DNA from: Tomocerus qinae
Taxonomy: Eukaryota; Arthropoda; Collembola; Entomobryomorpha; Tomoceridae
Direction: 5' to 3'
NCBI GenBank assembly: GCA_020055645.1
Contig: CM034547.1
Coordinates: 42,635,909-42,699,908 of the forward strand
Length of the DNA: 64,000 bases
Position 1 is the first letter of the stretch, and each line of letters begins with the position of its first letter. A program made the position numbers and the translations under genes. The notes under the pieces are model-generated. The model had not been told where the DNA came from. It saw only the letters and a list, made by a program, of their open reading frames with translations, and made no database searches. Below, piece after piece: positions 26,781 to 40,200 of the stretch.

Positions 26781-29700
26781 TAAAAAAATGCAACACACGT
26801 AGGTATTCAAAACCAGTATTACCATTGTTTACGTCCATTCGAATCGAGTATGAATGCACTGAAAATGGCTACAATACTTTTCTACACTATGTATAAATTC
26901 TAAGAGCCTTAAGTATGCTACTACATGCAATGAATACGGTTGCGTATACTTGTGCAGTAGCAATTTTCAATAGCCTAGAGCTGTAACAATGAAATAAATA
27001 AATCTATACTAATGCAACGAGTTGAAAATACAGGTGAGAAAATTTCTAAGAAATATTCCAGGCTGATTGGAATTTTCTCACATTGAATTTAAAGGCCAAT
27101 GAATGATTCTAGGTTACATTTACTACTGCACAACCAGTGTAAGCAATGTAACACTATCAAAGCAATATTATTATTCAGTATCAATTTACTAAATTTCACC
27201 ACAATGAAGACTCTAAAATAGAATACGAATCTATACTTTATGTAATTAATAATAAATAATACTCAGATTCATAAATAAATATTGAAAATGTCAAGTTTAA
27301 ACATTTAATTTGTTTTGATTAAGTTTTGAGCTAAATTAGCACAGTAAATCTTCAAATAGACATAAATGTGTATTCTGTTTGTGTCGAACATTCTAATGTT
27401 CTAAATGAATTGGCAGAACTGTCTAGGAGAGAGCTGAAAGTAGTAGATATATTGGTAGTATGTCAATGAATAGTTTCCCTTGAATAAGTAAGTATATGGG
27501 TAGTTATTGGAAGTGTAGGATATCCATACAAATTAGGATAACAGTGTACCTTTGTAGGTACATTTGTAATGGAAATCCAATAAGTAGTATTCCCCTTAGG
27601 GATGACAAAGAGGAAGAAGAGACAGGGACGATAAGCTTTTCCCTGCCTTGTCCTCATGCAACTTAAGTCAGGACTGGGAACTGTAAAGGGATAATGTTGA
27701 ATTTGATTCCGAGATGAAGAAGGAGAAGAGAAGATGGGATGATGAGATATGAGATCAGTTGAAGAGCATCAAGTGGAAGTCTTATGTTCAAGAGTGAAAC
27801 GCAATCGAAGGCTTTTCCTTCCTTTTCAAAGCTAATGTCATTTCATGCCTTGTAACTAAAGCTAAGTGTAGATATTACAACTCGTAATTAGTATATTACT
27901 CTCCTATACAGAATACTATATAATACGACCATTCAAATTAGCTGAACAATACTACTACTACAGATGTCTAGTATAGGGAAGTGGGGAAGCATAAACTATT
28001 GTACAAACACTTTAAAACTTTAAAAGATGAAGCATGTAGCAATTCATTTTGAACCAAATATTGTTATGTACTTTTATTATTAGTAGATGCTATACTAGAC
28101 GCTTTAATAAATAGAAGGGTACAGCTTTTCAATATAATTCTATTAGAGATAATAAATGGACGCACATGTCGCTCGGTATTCGTTGTATAAATTAAACGTG
28201 ACCTGATACTTCTGCATGCGTATAGCGTACTTAAATTATTGTTAGAAGTATGCACTCAGGGGACACTTAACAGAGTTAAGAATCAAACTGCTTGCATATA
28301 CCTTTAGAGAGAGAGCCAGTCTTCAAGTTCAGTTCTGATTTCCTTTCTACGCACTCCACTGCACTTCAGTTTGGACGAGGCCTGCACTCAGTTGTCTGAT
28401 TTGATTGTGATATTAGTGCATAATAGATAGATGAGACAAATTCTTGTCTGCCTTCTGCTTTCCCTATCTATTTTAACTCATCCGCTCCTCTTCCTCCTCT
28501 TCCCATTTACTTCCCATACTACGTACGTTCTACTAAGTACGTTATTTATTGCCTAAATAACTCTAGGGCTCTTAGCCAATCTACAGAAACCAAGGGTAGA
28601 GTCAATGGGCCTTCTTTTCAATGAAATGAAATTTCAATTAGTTGCAGTTTTAATATTTTTAGAATCCTATCCTTAATATTTATAAGCAGTCCATGCCTTA
28701 CTCTCCCTCTAATAACCAGACGCCCACCAATGTAGACAAAAATTTTAATATAAAACCTTTTGAAATCTCTTGATTAAACCTAGACTGTTGTTTAACTGTT
28801 TAAGACGCAATTTAAAACCAAACTTTTTGATTAAAAATAAACAATTTTGCCATACGCAAGAAATAAAATATTGCACAAGACAACTCCTGTTATATACCGG
28901 TAGTAATTTTGAAAATGAATGTGATCGTGTAGGCATTGTTTGCAAAACACACTCAATGTTGATAATCTTATTACAAAATAATTTCCCTAGATCCATCTAA
29001 TGGTTTATTTCTTAAATATGGAAAATAATGTTGCCAATATTAATTTCGACCAGCAACTAAATATAGCTGAAGCGTTTAGTGGCTAATAACGGATATCAGT
29101 AATGATAACCAAATGGCCAACCTAAGTATAAAGTGGTCTACAACACTAATGAAGATTGTAGAAAATGAATAAATTAGTACTATATTTATAGCACAAATCC
29201 TGAGGGTATATCGTCATTGCTCATTCGTATATGAAGGGAAAAAATTCTGTAGGACAGTCTTTTATTTGGTTGGAAGTTTTTCTTTGGTATGTTATTGATC
29301 TGTCATTCAACATGTAATAGTTGAATAGAGGTAACCGCTTGCTTTCTCCTAATATTAATAATTACATAAAGGTTCTTTGACATTTATATGTAGACTGTAG
29401 GAAAACAAAAGAATAGATAAAGATAAAAGGGAATTGTACTACGGCTCTGTAAATCCGTTTAGCATTGATGGCATTCTATATTTGGGTCCACTATAGCCAG
29501 ACGATAATATGCATGTGTGTTTCTGTAATTTCCATTTAGGCTGGAATTTTCGATGATGACCTTTCCTTTATTATATTTCAATTGAGACTATGCAGAGTGA
29601 GTGTATTAGGCTATGTGGTCGGCTGTTGGTTGACTATAGTCTATCTTCCGAAAACAGATTGGGCACAGCTCGGCATATTTTATTAGGCTACGTTAGGTTA

Positions 29701-32700
29701 TGTATGATGTTATGATTATGTTATGAATGGATTACGTACTTTACGTCGCAGTTTGTTCATGTTGGTGCCCCGACTAGTAGAAACATACCTTTATGAACTT
29801 TCTCTGTGTAAAAGTCGTGTGTAGGTAGATGGAGGAGGGTATTGTAGTATTGGTACACACACAATATTAAGTATATATGATATAAGTATAGGTATAGGGG
29901 AAGTGTAGGTCATTTTGCGAGTCGGCTCGAGTTAAGAGATTTGATTTCATAACAAAAAGTCTAACACATGCTTTAAGCCTCGTCTCCGTCTGGTTTGGCT
30001 GGCCTGACCCACGTTCATGTACGTATGAATAAAAGATGGGGTGCATTGCATTAGATTTCAGTTTGTGTAGTTTTCTATGAACCCTTTCCCCAGTCTGGTG
30101 TGTTTATATAGGAAAGTGTAATGGGAGACGATATGTAAGTATGTACTAACAATGTTACATATATCCAGGACACACACGTACAAAGCTGCACTCTTCTACT
30201 CCTGTATTCCGTGTCCGTACTCTGTTCTTTTGCATTGTAGTGTATTTATGTGTTTAGGTATGTCATATTACTAGTTCTCGCCCTTCTCTTTATAAATAAA
30301 TGCTATGGTGGCTTATACTATGGAAATGTCCAATTTATCTGTATAGCGACTTTTGGTATAAGAATGCGGGAGTATGCATAAGTAAACCATGGAACAGCAT
30401 GGCATAGGAAACTAGTCTAAAAGTCAAGCGAACTGAATTGAAGTGAATGAGAGGAGTTGTTTAGTTTCTATCTATACTAGACTGTCTGTTTTTTGTATAT
30501 ATAGAATGTATAACTTTAGATATATGTATATCTTATACTTTTAGATCTACGTTATGTTACAGTTACGTCGACGACAAATATAATTTCCTGGAGAGCGGCC
30601 AAAAGGCAACATGCTACCAAAGTAAAGCATAGCAATAGCAGAGCCAGACCGCATCACATCCACATCCCTTAGAAATGCAACGCAAGAAAATACATAGGGA
30701 TTTCCCTGACTTGACTGGAATCTTGGTTGTGTTGGTCTTGAGTTGACTTTTCAGTCACAGTTTGATCTAGTTTGCTTTCTTTGCCTCGGTCTACCATCTC
30801 GTTATACTATACAATGCTGTACTTTGTTTCCTTCCCAAAAACGTCCATGACGAAGAAACAACGGCTTGGCATCACTGAATTTACATGACATGTCTTGGTG
30901 TAACGCAAGCAAAATGAAAGTGGAGGAGGAAGAAGACTTTTCAACTAAAATTCAACAAGATTCTCCTTCCTCTTCCGCTTATTTTCTAAGGAATACGTTT
31001 ATATATACATAGATAGTAATAAGTACATACCGTTAGGTACTAAGTTGCGTATATTATGTAACGATACACAAAATCCAAGAAAAAGAAAGCAAATAACATA
31101 TGCTGGAAAAGACTTTAACTGGAAGTCGAGTCAAGAGGTTCAAACTCTTGTGAACAAATGTTTATGTATTTTATATTGCGTTTCTGTTTCAATGTTTGTT
31201 TGTGGAGGAAAACACTGTCTCATCGTAGATATATATGCATTCAGAGTTAGAGCTAGTAAATATGTTCAGTAGTCTAGGACAGTTAAAGTTAAACGTACGC
31301 TCTGGGACGAGAGTCTTGTCTGCTTGCACAGTTGCAATATTATGAATAAGATTTGCTGGGTTAAAACCAGTAAAAAGTTATATTAGAGCAGCTGGATGGA
31401 ATGGAGTGACGTGGATTTGGATTTACAATTGCTCCAACACTCCATGCTCTTCTATAGCTGTGAAGTGACGGAAACAAAGTGGCAAACTTTCTGTACATTC
31501 ACAATTTCACCTGGCCTTAGCTTGGTTTCCCTCGGTTGACTTCACTACCGATGCGAATTGCAAACGCTTCTCCTCTGCCCATTTAAATAAGAAATTCCTT
31601 GAAAATACGCTAATGTAATGTACGAATTCACGTCAAAGTAATCTCGGTGATGGAAACCCATCAAAAATTAATGGGATTCTGTGAAAAATACAAGTTGCAA
31701 ACTTTTGCTTTCTATTTCATACATATATTGTGTATAAGTGTAAAGCTTATGATATTCACAACTGGTGCAACTATCCTTCTATTATTATTATGTAAGAATA
31801 TAGCTGGACTTTGCTTTTTCTATTTATATCAAGTAAGTATAGACATCTGGGATTACCTATAATATGAATACTTGAAAAGTTACAAACACGACGAGTACTA
31901 CAAAACTACAACATCCCCAGTCAAGAGAGAGCAGACCAAGCGAGGGACTTGTAAAAGTCATTCATGTTTATTTCAATGTTTGCGCATAAAAGTCTGCCAA
32001 GTGATACTGGAGGATAACGTATCAGTAAACTACGAATATCTACGCATATACTTCTGCAAACTTGCTCTGTGCGAACCGAGTTAATCTAGCAACAGAATAG
32101 CAACGGGAATGCATAAGACTATATTGGATGCAGTATGAATATTGTAGGGCACAGTGCACAGTCCATATTTTATGTACCGCCTCACACACTATATACAGAA
32201 AACTGAAATAAAATAAAGCAACTTTACTCATATCAATGTTTCATATTACTCTTTTGCTTGTTAAATAAGTAAAACTCAGCACACGGCTTGCATTTTGCAT
32301 TCCATATATCCCTACAAATACATAAATTAAGTATTACTGTACAGATATAAGTAAAGACCTATTGAATATATAACCTAGTAGTATATATACTATAAAGTTA
32401 TTTTTCAGAACTGATCTGGTATTACAAATACATACATATCGCTATTTAGAACAGAAGGGAAAGAATTAAAAACAAAAGAGATTTAATTAAATCCGAGATT
32501 TCCTACCCTGTAACTTGTTAGAGCAGGGTAATCATTTTGTTGTAGTGCCTGTGCTCGATGTTGAGTAAATTATATTGTAGTATGCAAGTGTAGTGTGGTG
32601 TGTGTGGGGTAGGAATGAATGGTGTAGGGTAGTAGGGATTTACTTTCTGTAACACGTACATCACATCAGTTTAGTGAGAGTTGTAAAAAATCTCAAATTA

Positions 32701-33460
32701 CACTACATCGTCGGCTTATGTTAGTCATTCATCCAACAATGTAGATTCGTATTACAATAGAAAGCACAATCTAACTTAAGTCAGCTAATTTATTTTGAAA
32801 TTTCTCCGTCTACTTTATCCATATACATCAAAAACTTATTTGACTTTCCCCATCACATTAGGAAGTCACACACACACGCTGTATTTAACAACAACACTCA
32901 AATCATACATGCAGTCACATACACACGAGTTACTTTGATACATCCTTTCATTCCCTCTTGTCTAGGATTAGATCCGGTTCAAACCAGACTTTTCTCAAAC
33001 TGAGATAAGGTTACTCTCTGGGATTACTTTTACGTCGTTTTACTTTACATAGTTACTTATTTGTATCTTTACAGTGTTGATAATGTTGGTAGTTGTGTAG
33101 ATACAAATAGAAATAAAGAGTATAGTTGGAGATAGGTTTGACTAGCTTTACTTCTCGTGTTCTTCCCTACGTTTGTGTAGATGTCATTTTCTTATTTTTC
33201 TTGTCGCTCGAGAAATTCACTGTCAGAGTGACAAAGTGACTTTATTCCTTTGCATTATGAATGCACCGGTAGACTACCAAGTCTCTACTTAGCGTACACA
33301 GGATTTTTCACTACACTCCTCCTGCTATACAAAAACATACATAGGTAACCAAACTTTTACTGTCGTGTAAGTAGACTGCTAGTGTATTATCTATATTGCA
33401 TACTGCTTTCTTATTCCAAGGAAGACTTTCTAACTTTGCATAGTGTATAAGAAAACAGAT
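26781..33460. other. Non-coding AT-rich stretch
   Basis: No gene is supported. A purine-rich patch lies at about 27715-27745. Near 29690-29730 the word gttatg recurs at irregular spacing. The frames at 28745-28996 (minus) and 28770-29000 (plus) overlap almost completely on opposite strands, a typical sign of chance open frames in low-stop sequence. The 75-codon frame at 31045-31272 begins at a TTG codon and shows no domain. Confidence 0.6.
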
Positions 33461-33480
33461 ACGTTGGTCGCGACCAACGT
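33461..33480. other. Perfect 20-bp palindrome rich in CpG
   Basis: The sequence acgttggtcgcgaccaacgt is its own reverse complement over all 20 bases and contains four CpG dinucleotides. The symmetry stops at the flanking bases (T on the left, C on the right). Such a site could bind a dimeric protein or extrude as a cruciform. One perfect 20-bp palindrome by chance in 64 kb is not very improbable, so function is not claimed. Confidence 0.75.
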
Positions 33481-36120
33481 CAATTCTTCAGAACCGACTA
33501 AACTGAAAAGAACAGGCAAATGGGAAAAGGGGGAGAGAAAAGATCAATACAGTTATTAGCCTTGTAGTTCACTTCACTTCACTTCTGCCGTTTCTCCTGT
33601 AAAAACCACGAGAACTACCTTACTACGTAAATTTAGTCAACAGGGAAAGACTTACCACACTAATACGACCTTATAATATACAGACTCTAATAGAAAACTC
33701 ACAGATAGGCTTAAGACTTTTCTTACTTCGTAATATCAAACAGCTTATAAACTTTCCATTCTCTGCAGAGAAGTCAACCCACTAAAGGATATTATACAAG
33801 CAAATGAGCCCGAAACAACTCGGGAGACAAGACAAAAGTATCAACATAAGTTTGACAATTGAGAATACTTACGAGATAACATGATGGCTCTTTCTACAGT
33901 CATACATCCTCTCTCCCTACATTTTACTTTACTACACTCAGGCTTAAAATTTTTTGACAATTCATTAATCTCATTATTGAAAAAATGACAAGTTTTTATT
34001 TTTGAAACATATTTTCTTTTAGTATTGATTTACTAACTTCGTGTATAATTCCCAAATTGATGCATGTTATGTCCATCAGGAATAACGGCGACGGAAAAGA
34101 AGAACCTATTTGATTTATACCAATTTTTTACCAGGGGAAGGATAAGAACTGACAGGTAATTAGTATGTGCTAAATAGTTCAAAAATAAAATTCTAGTCAA
34201 TTTGTGTAAATAGTTTTACTGCCTGCAAAACAATTTTAAGCAAGCAAATAATAGCAAAGAGAAAAGTATGGAAAGAAAATAGTGTAGAAAGTTGAGAGAA
34301 AGAATTGTGGAATGTACATAAGGACTTTCTTTGACTGTACATATGTAATGTCCTCATGGGGGCTAGTAAATTCGTGTAAATGTAAAGAGCATGTGAAAGT
34401 TTGTGTCCGTGTTCAAGCTGTACATAAAAACTGGTGTGCCGTGTGTCTGTCATGATATTGAGGGTTGAGTATACCCGGTGTATCATGGTTGGATCCCATA
34501 TCTACTGATTTGAACTTCGAATAGTAATAGAGGAGAGTGTATGTTCATAATAAATATTAGGTAAGTATATCCTAAAAGAAGTTTGACTACTCCGTACGAT
34601 AAAATTGTGGACTTTCTATTTACAGCTAGAACTTATATCTTATAAGGAGAGAGAGAGAGTTATAGTTGTGTAAGCAGATTCCTTATTTCTGTGGGAGTGT
34701 AATATTTTTATCAGAATGGACGGAACTATGTATTAATAGGAGTGGATGTAGGTAAGCTACTATTGCAGTCAAGTCTGTGCATTAAATGAGTTTATAGTTG
34801 AAGCCTAAGTCTATAATGTACTAAGCCAATGTCTTCTTATCAGAGGAAATACATCGGTTCATATATCGATAGGTGTGGGTGTGTGTTTTATAGTAGGAGT
34901 ACTTGAGAGGAAAAGACAGTTTGAAAAGAGGTGATATAAAAATGGAAGGGATTTACGACTTTCTCTATAGATTTTCCTTTTCTATTCTTTTCTACAGAGT
35001 ACTAAAGGATCCTTTCCCCTTCCTCTCTATGATAATAAGTATAATGTACTTATATTTATGGAGCTGTAGATTGGTCCGTGGTTTTCGTTCAGTGGTCGTC
35101 TATTGTAAGACTAACTTGACTTTTCCCATCTCTTCCCATACAGTTCGTCCTGCATAGTGCATCTATCCTCAGTGCATACCTATTTGATGTCTTCCTTGTC
35201 TATCCATAACTATATGGAATCCTACATAGTTTATAGCAAGTATTGTAATGCAATGTAAAGTGAAGAAAGTAAAGAGCTACCTTTCTTTCCTTCCCGAGGA
35301 TTTAGCGTTTCCTTCACGTTCCTTCCTTCACTTCAGTCCTCGGCTTTTCTACTCCACTGTCTCTAATGCTTTTTCCTATTTTACGAATACATTAGAGGTC
35401 TTTAGAGGAAGCCTTAACCACACAGAAAGCAAAGCAAACTAAAACAAACTACATGGCAAAGACTGCACAGATTCCGTCCATTACTAACTGACTACTTGTA
35501 CTTAGCAAGGCTATTGCTATTACCTTCTTAACAGTCTCTGTATTTTCTCCTGCATTTAAACCTTCTAAAAGCAGCAACACTAGTAATATTAAGCAGTAGG
35601 TGAGCATCCTGGATGGACTAAGTAGTTGCACTCTATACATAAGCACTGCACAATAGTGTAAAAGACTCTTCTGCTGTGACATGCATTATAGGTATACTCA
35701 ATGTAAGTATGTACATGTTGTGCTAAACCAAGTCAAATGAAAGGAGAGCAGGACAGGCTACCTCTCAATCTGAATACTAATTCAGTACTTTACTTAACGC
35801 TTCGTCGTAGCATTACATTACGTTTCACATTAAAGTGCATGGCAAGACGGCCTTTCATGCCTTGGAAAGCTTCTAGGCTAATTACCATTATTGACTAATA
35901 ACCATCCATCCCTTTTGCATACTCTCCCTTCTTCCTCCTCACCAGATACCTTCTTTTCTACTCAACCCTTTTACTCAAACAATAAGTTAACACTGCAGAA
36001 ACCAAACAATAGTACAAAACCACAGCAGGATTCAACTCCTAATTATATTCGTCACCATTCTACATATCAACAAATTACAAAAAAGTATTAATACTTCCTA
36101 ACTATCAGAGCTGGTAGCTA
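33481..36120. other. Non-coding stretch with purine and pyrimidine patches
   Basis: No gene is supported. It contains (TTCAC)3 near 33568-33586 and a short (GA)6 tract near 34647-34659. The plus strand looks G-rich at about 34200-34900 and C-rich at about 35000-35400 (not counted). The open frames at 34903-35157, 35248-35442 and 35449-35682 show no domain. Confidence 0.55.
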
Positions 36121-36380
36121 GTATTACTACATTAAAACACTCAACGGAACAGCAGAAAATCTGAGAGATTTATATTAATTAATATAATGTTATGGCAGAG
36201 ATTAATGCATTTTAAGCGAATAGATCTTACTACAAAATAATCTTGCTAGTGTAGTGTTACAACACTAAAACACTCAAAACATTGAAATTTAAAGCAAATC
36301 TGTTAGAATTTTATTAATAAATATTATTTTTGGCTGACTAAATTATTTTAAACGAAAGGGAGATCTTACTACAAAAATAG
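36121..36380 (+). repeat. Diverged two-copy tandem repeat, period about 135 bp
   Basis: Two related units follow each other. The anchor AAAACACTCAA is at 36134-36144 and 36267-36277 (offset 133), and GATCTTACTACAAAA is at 36223-36237 and 36362-36376 (offset 139). Between the anchors the copies share AT-rich blocks with indels. Unit 1 holds a perfect 16-bp palindrome, TATATTAATTAATATA, at 36171-36186 that unit 2 has lost. No third copy was seen on either side. It may be an old segmental duplication or the remnant of a minisatellite or MITE. No coding content is present. Confidence 0.7.
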
Positions 36381-36700
36381 TTTTACAATTCATTATAATA
36401 TGTTACCATCATTAGTGCATTATTAAATAGGTAGGTAATCATTGCATGCTACAGGCAGGCAGTAGCATTGGTGCTTCTAATGAATTGGTGTATTTGGCTA
36501 TGTGCATTTGGTCTGTAGGGGTCCTGCAGTTATAATGACCATTATAATGATTTGATGTGACACTATATAAGTATTTATAATAATATGGGTATGTTTATGT
36601 TGTGTAGGTCTATGTAGAGCAGTTGTGTGTGATGTTATAGAGTGTTGTGCATAAGAGTTTGAGGATAAGATATGTGAGGAGGTCCCCCAAGGCTCAAGTA
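36381..36700. other. Non-coding AT-rich spacer
   Basis: This is AT-rich then GT-rich unique sequence. The 92-codon minus-strand frame at 36498-36776 reads the C-rich complement of a G/T-rich plus strand and is His/Ser/Thr-rich for that reason. I do not call it a gene. Confidence 0.5.
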
Positions 36701-37260
36701 GAAGTGAAGGGCCATGATAGCAGGAAGGAGGAAACGGGCCGTAAATATAATGCAGGGAACGAAGGCAGGCAGGCATTGTATTTTATTCCTTGCATGCAAA
36801 CTATCATCACATCACACAAGTAAAAGGAGTGAAATGAAATGAAGCCAAGACAAGAGAAGAGACGCAGGCAGGGAAGAGAAAGCGAGGCAGGTAGCATTAG
36901 AGCAGTAGCACTTGTTTTCTAATGGAAAGCAAGCTGAGCTAATGTAAGTAGAGTCAGCCGAGCCAAACCAAACCGAGTCAAGAGACAATTACATTTTGTG
37001 GGGAGGAATGAAATGAGAGAGTAAATGGAAAATGGAAGGCCAACTTCTACCGTCTATAAAGAAACTTCATGCACTCACTTTATTTTATATTACCCTACCA
37101 AACGCAATCCTACTTTACTTACTGCACTACACACTCACTCCCTATTTATATTATATCTATTTGCTTTCACGCTTAGACTTAACTTTTCCATTACTGTTTT
37201 TGCATTTACATTCGCCTGCTATGCTCACCTACACCAACCCTGTCTTCAATTAACCACCAC
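36701..37260 (+). other. Sharp G-rich to C-rich strand-composition switch at 37040
   Basis: By hand count, 36701-37040 holds 100 G and 51 C (skew about +0.32), and 37041-37260 holds 14 G and 67 C (about -0.65). The boundary is only a few tens of bases wide. Two overlapping plus-strand frames (37025-37264 and 37032-37253) sit in the G-poor half and two overlapping minus-strand frames sit in the G-rich half. All of these follow from low stop density in G-poor strands. The cause of the switch is unknown. Confidence 0.75.
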
Positions 37261-40200
37261 GTAGGTACGAGATGCACTTACTCTTACTCCTCTACTTACT
37301 ACTCATAATAATAAATTCTAATTTTAATGATAACTATTGTGCAGCTCTGCATAAAAATGTGTTTCCTAATTCTCTATGACAGAATCAACCTACAAACACT
37401 ACACATGCATATGCATAGCAAACATTAGATTAAATATTGAAACTATTAATTCATTAGCAGTCTATTTGTTTATAGTGAGTGAAATATAGAAATTAATTAT
37501 TGCATTCTATGGAGATTGTCGTTATTAATAGAATTCATGGATTCTGAAGATTCACCATGGGTGTGCTATTTATTTCTGATCTAAAGTTATTTTACGTGTG
37601 TTTTTTCTCCATGAAAAGAGGGAATACCTACTGTTATGTTTTACTCCAAAGTAGTAACTAGTATTTATGGTATTTCAGTTTTTAGAATAATGTAAGTACC
37701 AATAGGAATGTAGATTATAGTTTCCTGTGGTTTCCCATTATTTAAGTTGGTGTAGTTAATGCTTGTCATAGTTAGTATGTAAAGAGTATGGAGAGATATG
37801 GGCATATTGAGATAGATAAGCGGATATTATATACTAAATGGGTTAGATTAGATAGAATGTAATTTGTGTATGAAGGAGAATGTGTCTATTTCTCTGGTTC
37901 TCTCAAAGGAGTGGAAATTTCAAATATAAATCCCATCAACATCACATCATGTCTGGAACGAACTTAACCTAAAATGCGTTTCTACTTTCCCAGTTCACTT
38001 AGCTTGAGAGTGTACCGCAAGGCTTGGCTTGGAGAATTTGCAAGGAAATTATGCAGAGTATTCTTGCTTAAGTCGTCGATTGCCAAAATTGGGTTTGAAG
38101 AATTTTCATATCATTTTCATACATATTGCTCTCTTGTTACATTACAGCAGGCTCTGCACACTGCCACAGGATTATTTTATTTTACGGGGTACTGCCGTTC
38201 TACTGTAATGCAAGGCTGAAGGTAGTGAGTAGGTAATGTAACTATATAAGGTGACACGAATACAAGAAGTGTCTTAAAATCTCGAGGATCACGATACAAC
38301 GGAAGACGTTCTCAAGTCTTTTGGTGCGGTGGGTCTAACGATTTTCCTTGGTAATAGTATGTAAATGGGTAGCCGCAACACTTTGCATCACATCACATTC
38401 TATCCCATTACTTACAGCAACTTATTTAACAAAACTTACTGCTATACTGACACCAAACTGTTACTGACAATATTAAAGCACCATGTACTTCAACATCCAT
38501 TTCGGTGTGTTTTTATTTACATGTTATAGCCTTACATTCTAAGTCTACTATGTAGTAGCAGTCTGGGGAAAATGTCACAACTTGTATTTTCCGACAAAAA
38601 CCAAGTTGATGGAGTTCGTAGGAAGCTTTTTAAATTCTAATTCTACTATAATCTTGTTGTACGAACATATTTTTCTGTATTCACAAAACCCTCTTCTCTA
38701 TTTCATACAGACCTTTAACACGTTTTATGAAATAACGTCGTAAACAAAAAACTTTATGATTTGATTCATGTTTCTGATTAATTGTGAAATTCCATCCGAC
38801 ATGCTTCATTCCATATCTTATCTTTCTGTTTTCAGATTAATGTTTATTTGCTCGCAATTAAAAACTAAGGATAGCCTACTAAATAAAGAAGAAATACATT
38901 GTTTTCTGTTTAATCATTTCGCAAGTGAATAAAAACCCTGCTTTATCAACAAGCAAAGTAGGTTGGTGCATTATCAGGTACTTAATGTTCTTTTAGAACC
39001 CAAGTCATAATGGCAGCCTTTTAAAACACATTTTCCATTAATCCTTCTATTCCAACTTATACAACTTACAAGGTATGTTTTATGGCTTCATTTTGAGATT
39101 TTTCATGACTACCAAATGTGTATCTGCAAAATCTGCAGGCAAATATTTTACGGGAAATATAATACTACACACACATGCTATAGAATAAGTATAGTACTAT
39201 TCTTATAGTAGTTAATGTGTCTAGAGAGGAAGTAATTGAGCATTATCTCTCTCGTTACGTAAAAGTAATTGCTATTTCACTTTATTACTTTTATTTCTTC
39301 ATATAGTCGACTGTAATGAATTACACACGTAAATGCAGTGGAATTGGAGTGGGTACCTTACTACAATATCCATGAAAGTACTAATAAGAACTAGGACAGG
39401 ACACTATTGACTAAAGGACTAGTGAAACAATCTGTATCTTGCAACGAAAGTATCGACTGAAAATGATTTTACATTTAATAAAATTTTGTCTATTTTAACG
39501 TTTGTAAGAAGGATTTCACATATTGGCATTATTCCCATTGGAATTAAAGAAGGTTATTGTCAGGCTGTATTCCGTCATAGATAAAATAATTGTTTGAACA
39601 ATCAATGCCACATTGTTTTTATGCTAAGGTGTGTTTAAGTTTGAAAATGATTGACTCATCATAATTGGTAAAATGACAACCTTTATTACTTATGTAGAGT
39701 ACTTTCTTTGTAATTTAGAAAAATTGAGTGCCTATTGGTACAAGTATTCTATTTTTGTAGCCTGTAATTAAATAGAGTTTTGTTTCTGGTGCAGGTTTGT
39801 AATTTAGTCGGTAATTTGTGATTTAAAAGCTTAGTAGTGCGTAGGAACAGGGTGCATGTGAGAAAGAAAGAGGAAATGAAAAGGTATTTAAACAACATGT
39901 GAAATACGATTAGAATTTGTCCTAGGGCACTCCCTTAGCTTTACCCATCAACCAACCTACAGAATCATTTATATGCACGATTCACGATACTTTATGGTTT
40001 TTGAAATGTGCTGTGACACGTTACAATTGTCAAAATGCTGTAAATTACAACTTACCTAGCGACCTATATCATTATGTAGGGATTACAAACAAGGATCAAA
40101 CCCATTACAAAACTGGAAGGCTACAACTACATCGACATAACTTGGGCCAACCCATAAACGGAGTGCCTAGTAGTAAACCAGACAATGACATACAAGTAGG

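Noticed and set aside
37025..37264. Two overlapping plus-strand frames of 73-79 codons that look membrane-like
   Set aside because: They sit in a segment with 14 G against 67 C. Low G removes TAG and TGA stops and yields Leu/Tyr/Thr-rich translations in more than one frame.
38284..38370. Short protein-like frame containing EDVLKSFGAVGLTIFLGN
   Set aside because: Only about 27 codons are open, a stop lies just upstream, and there is no convincing splice site.
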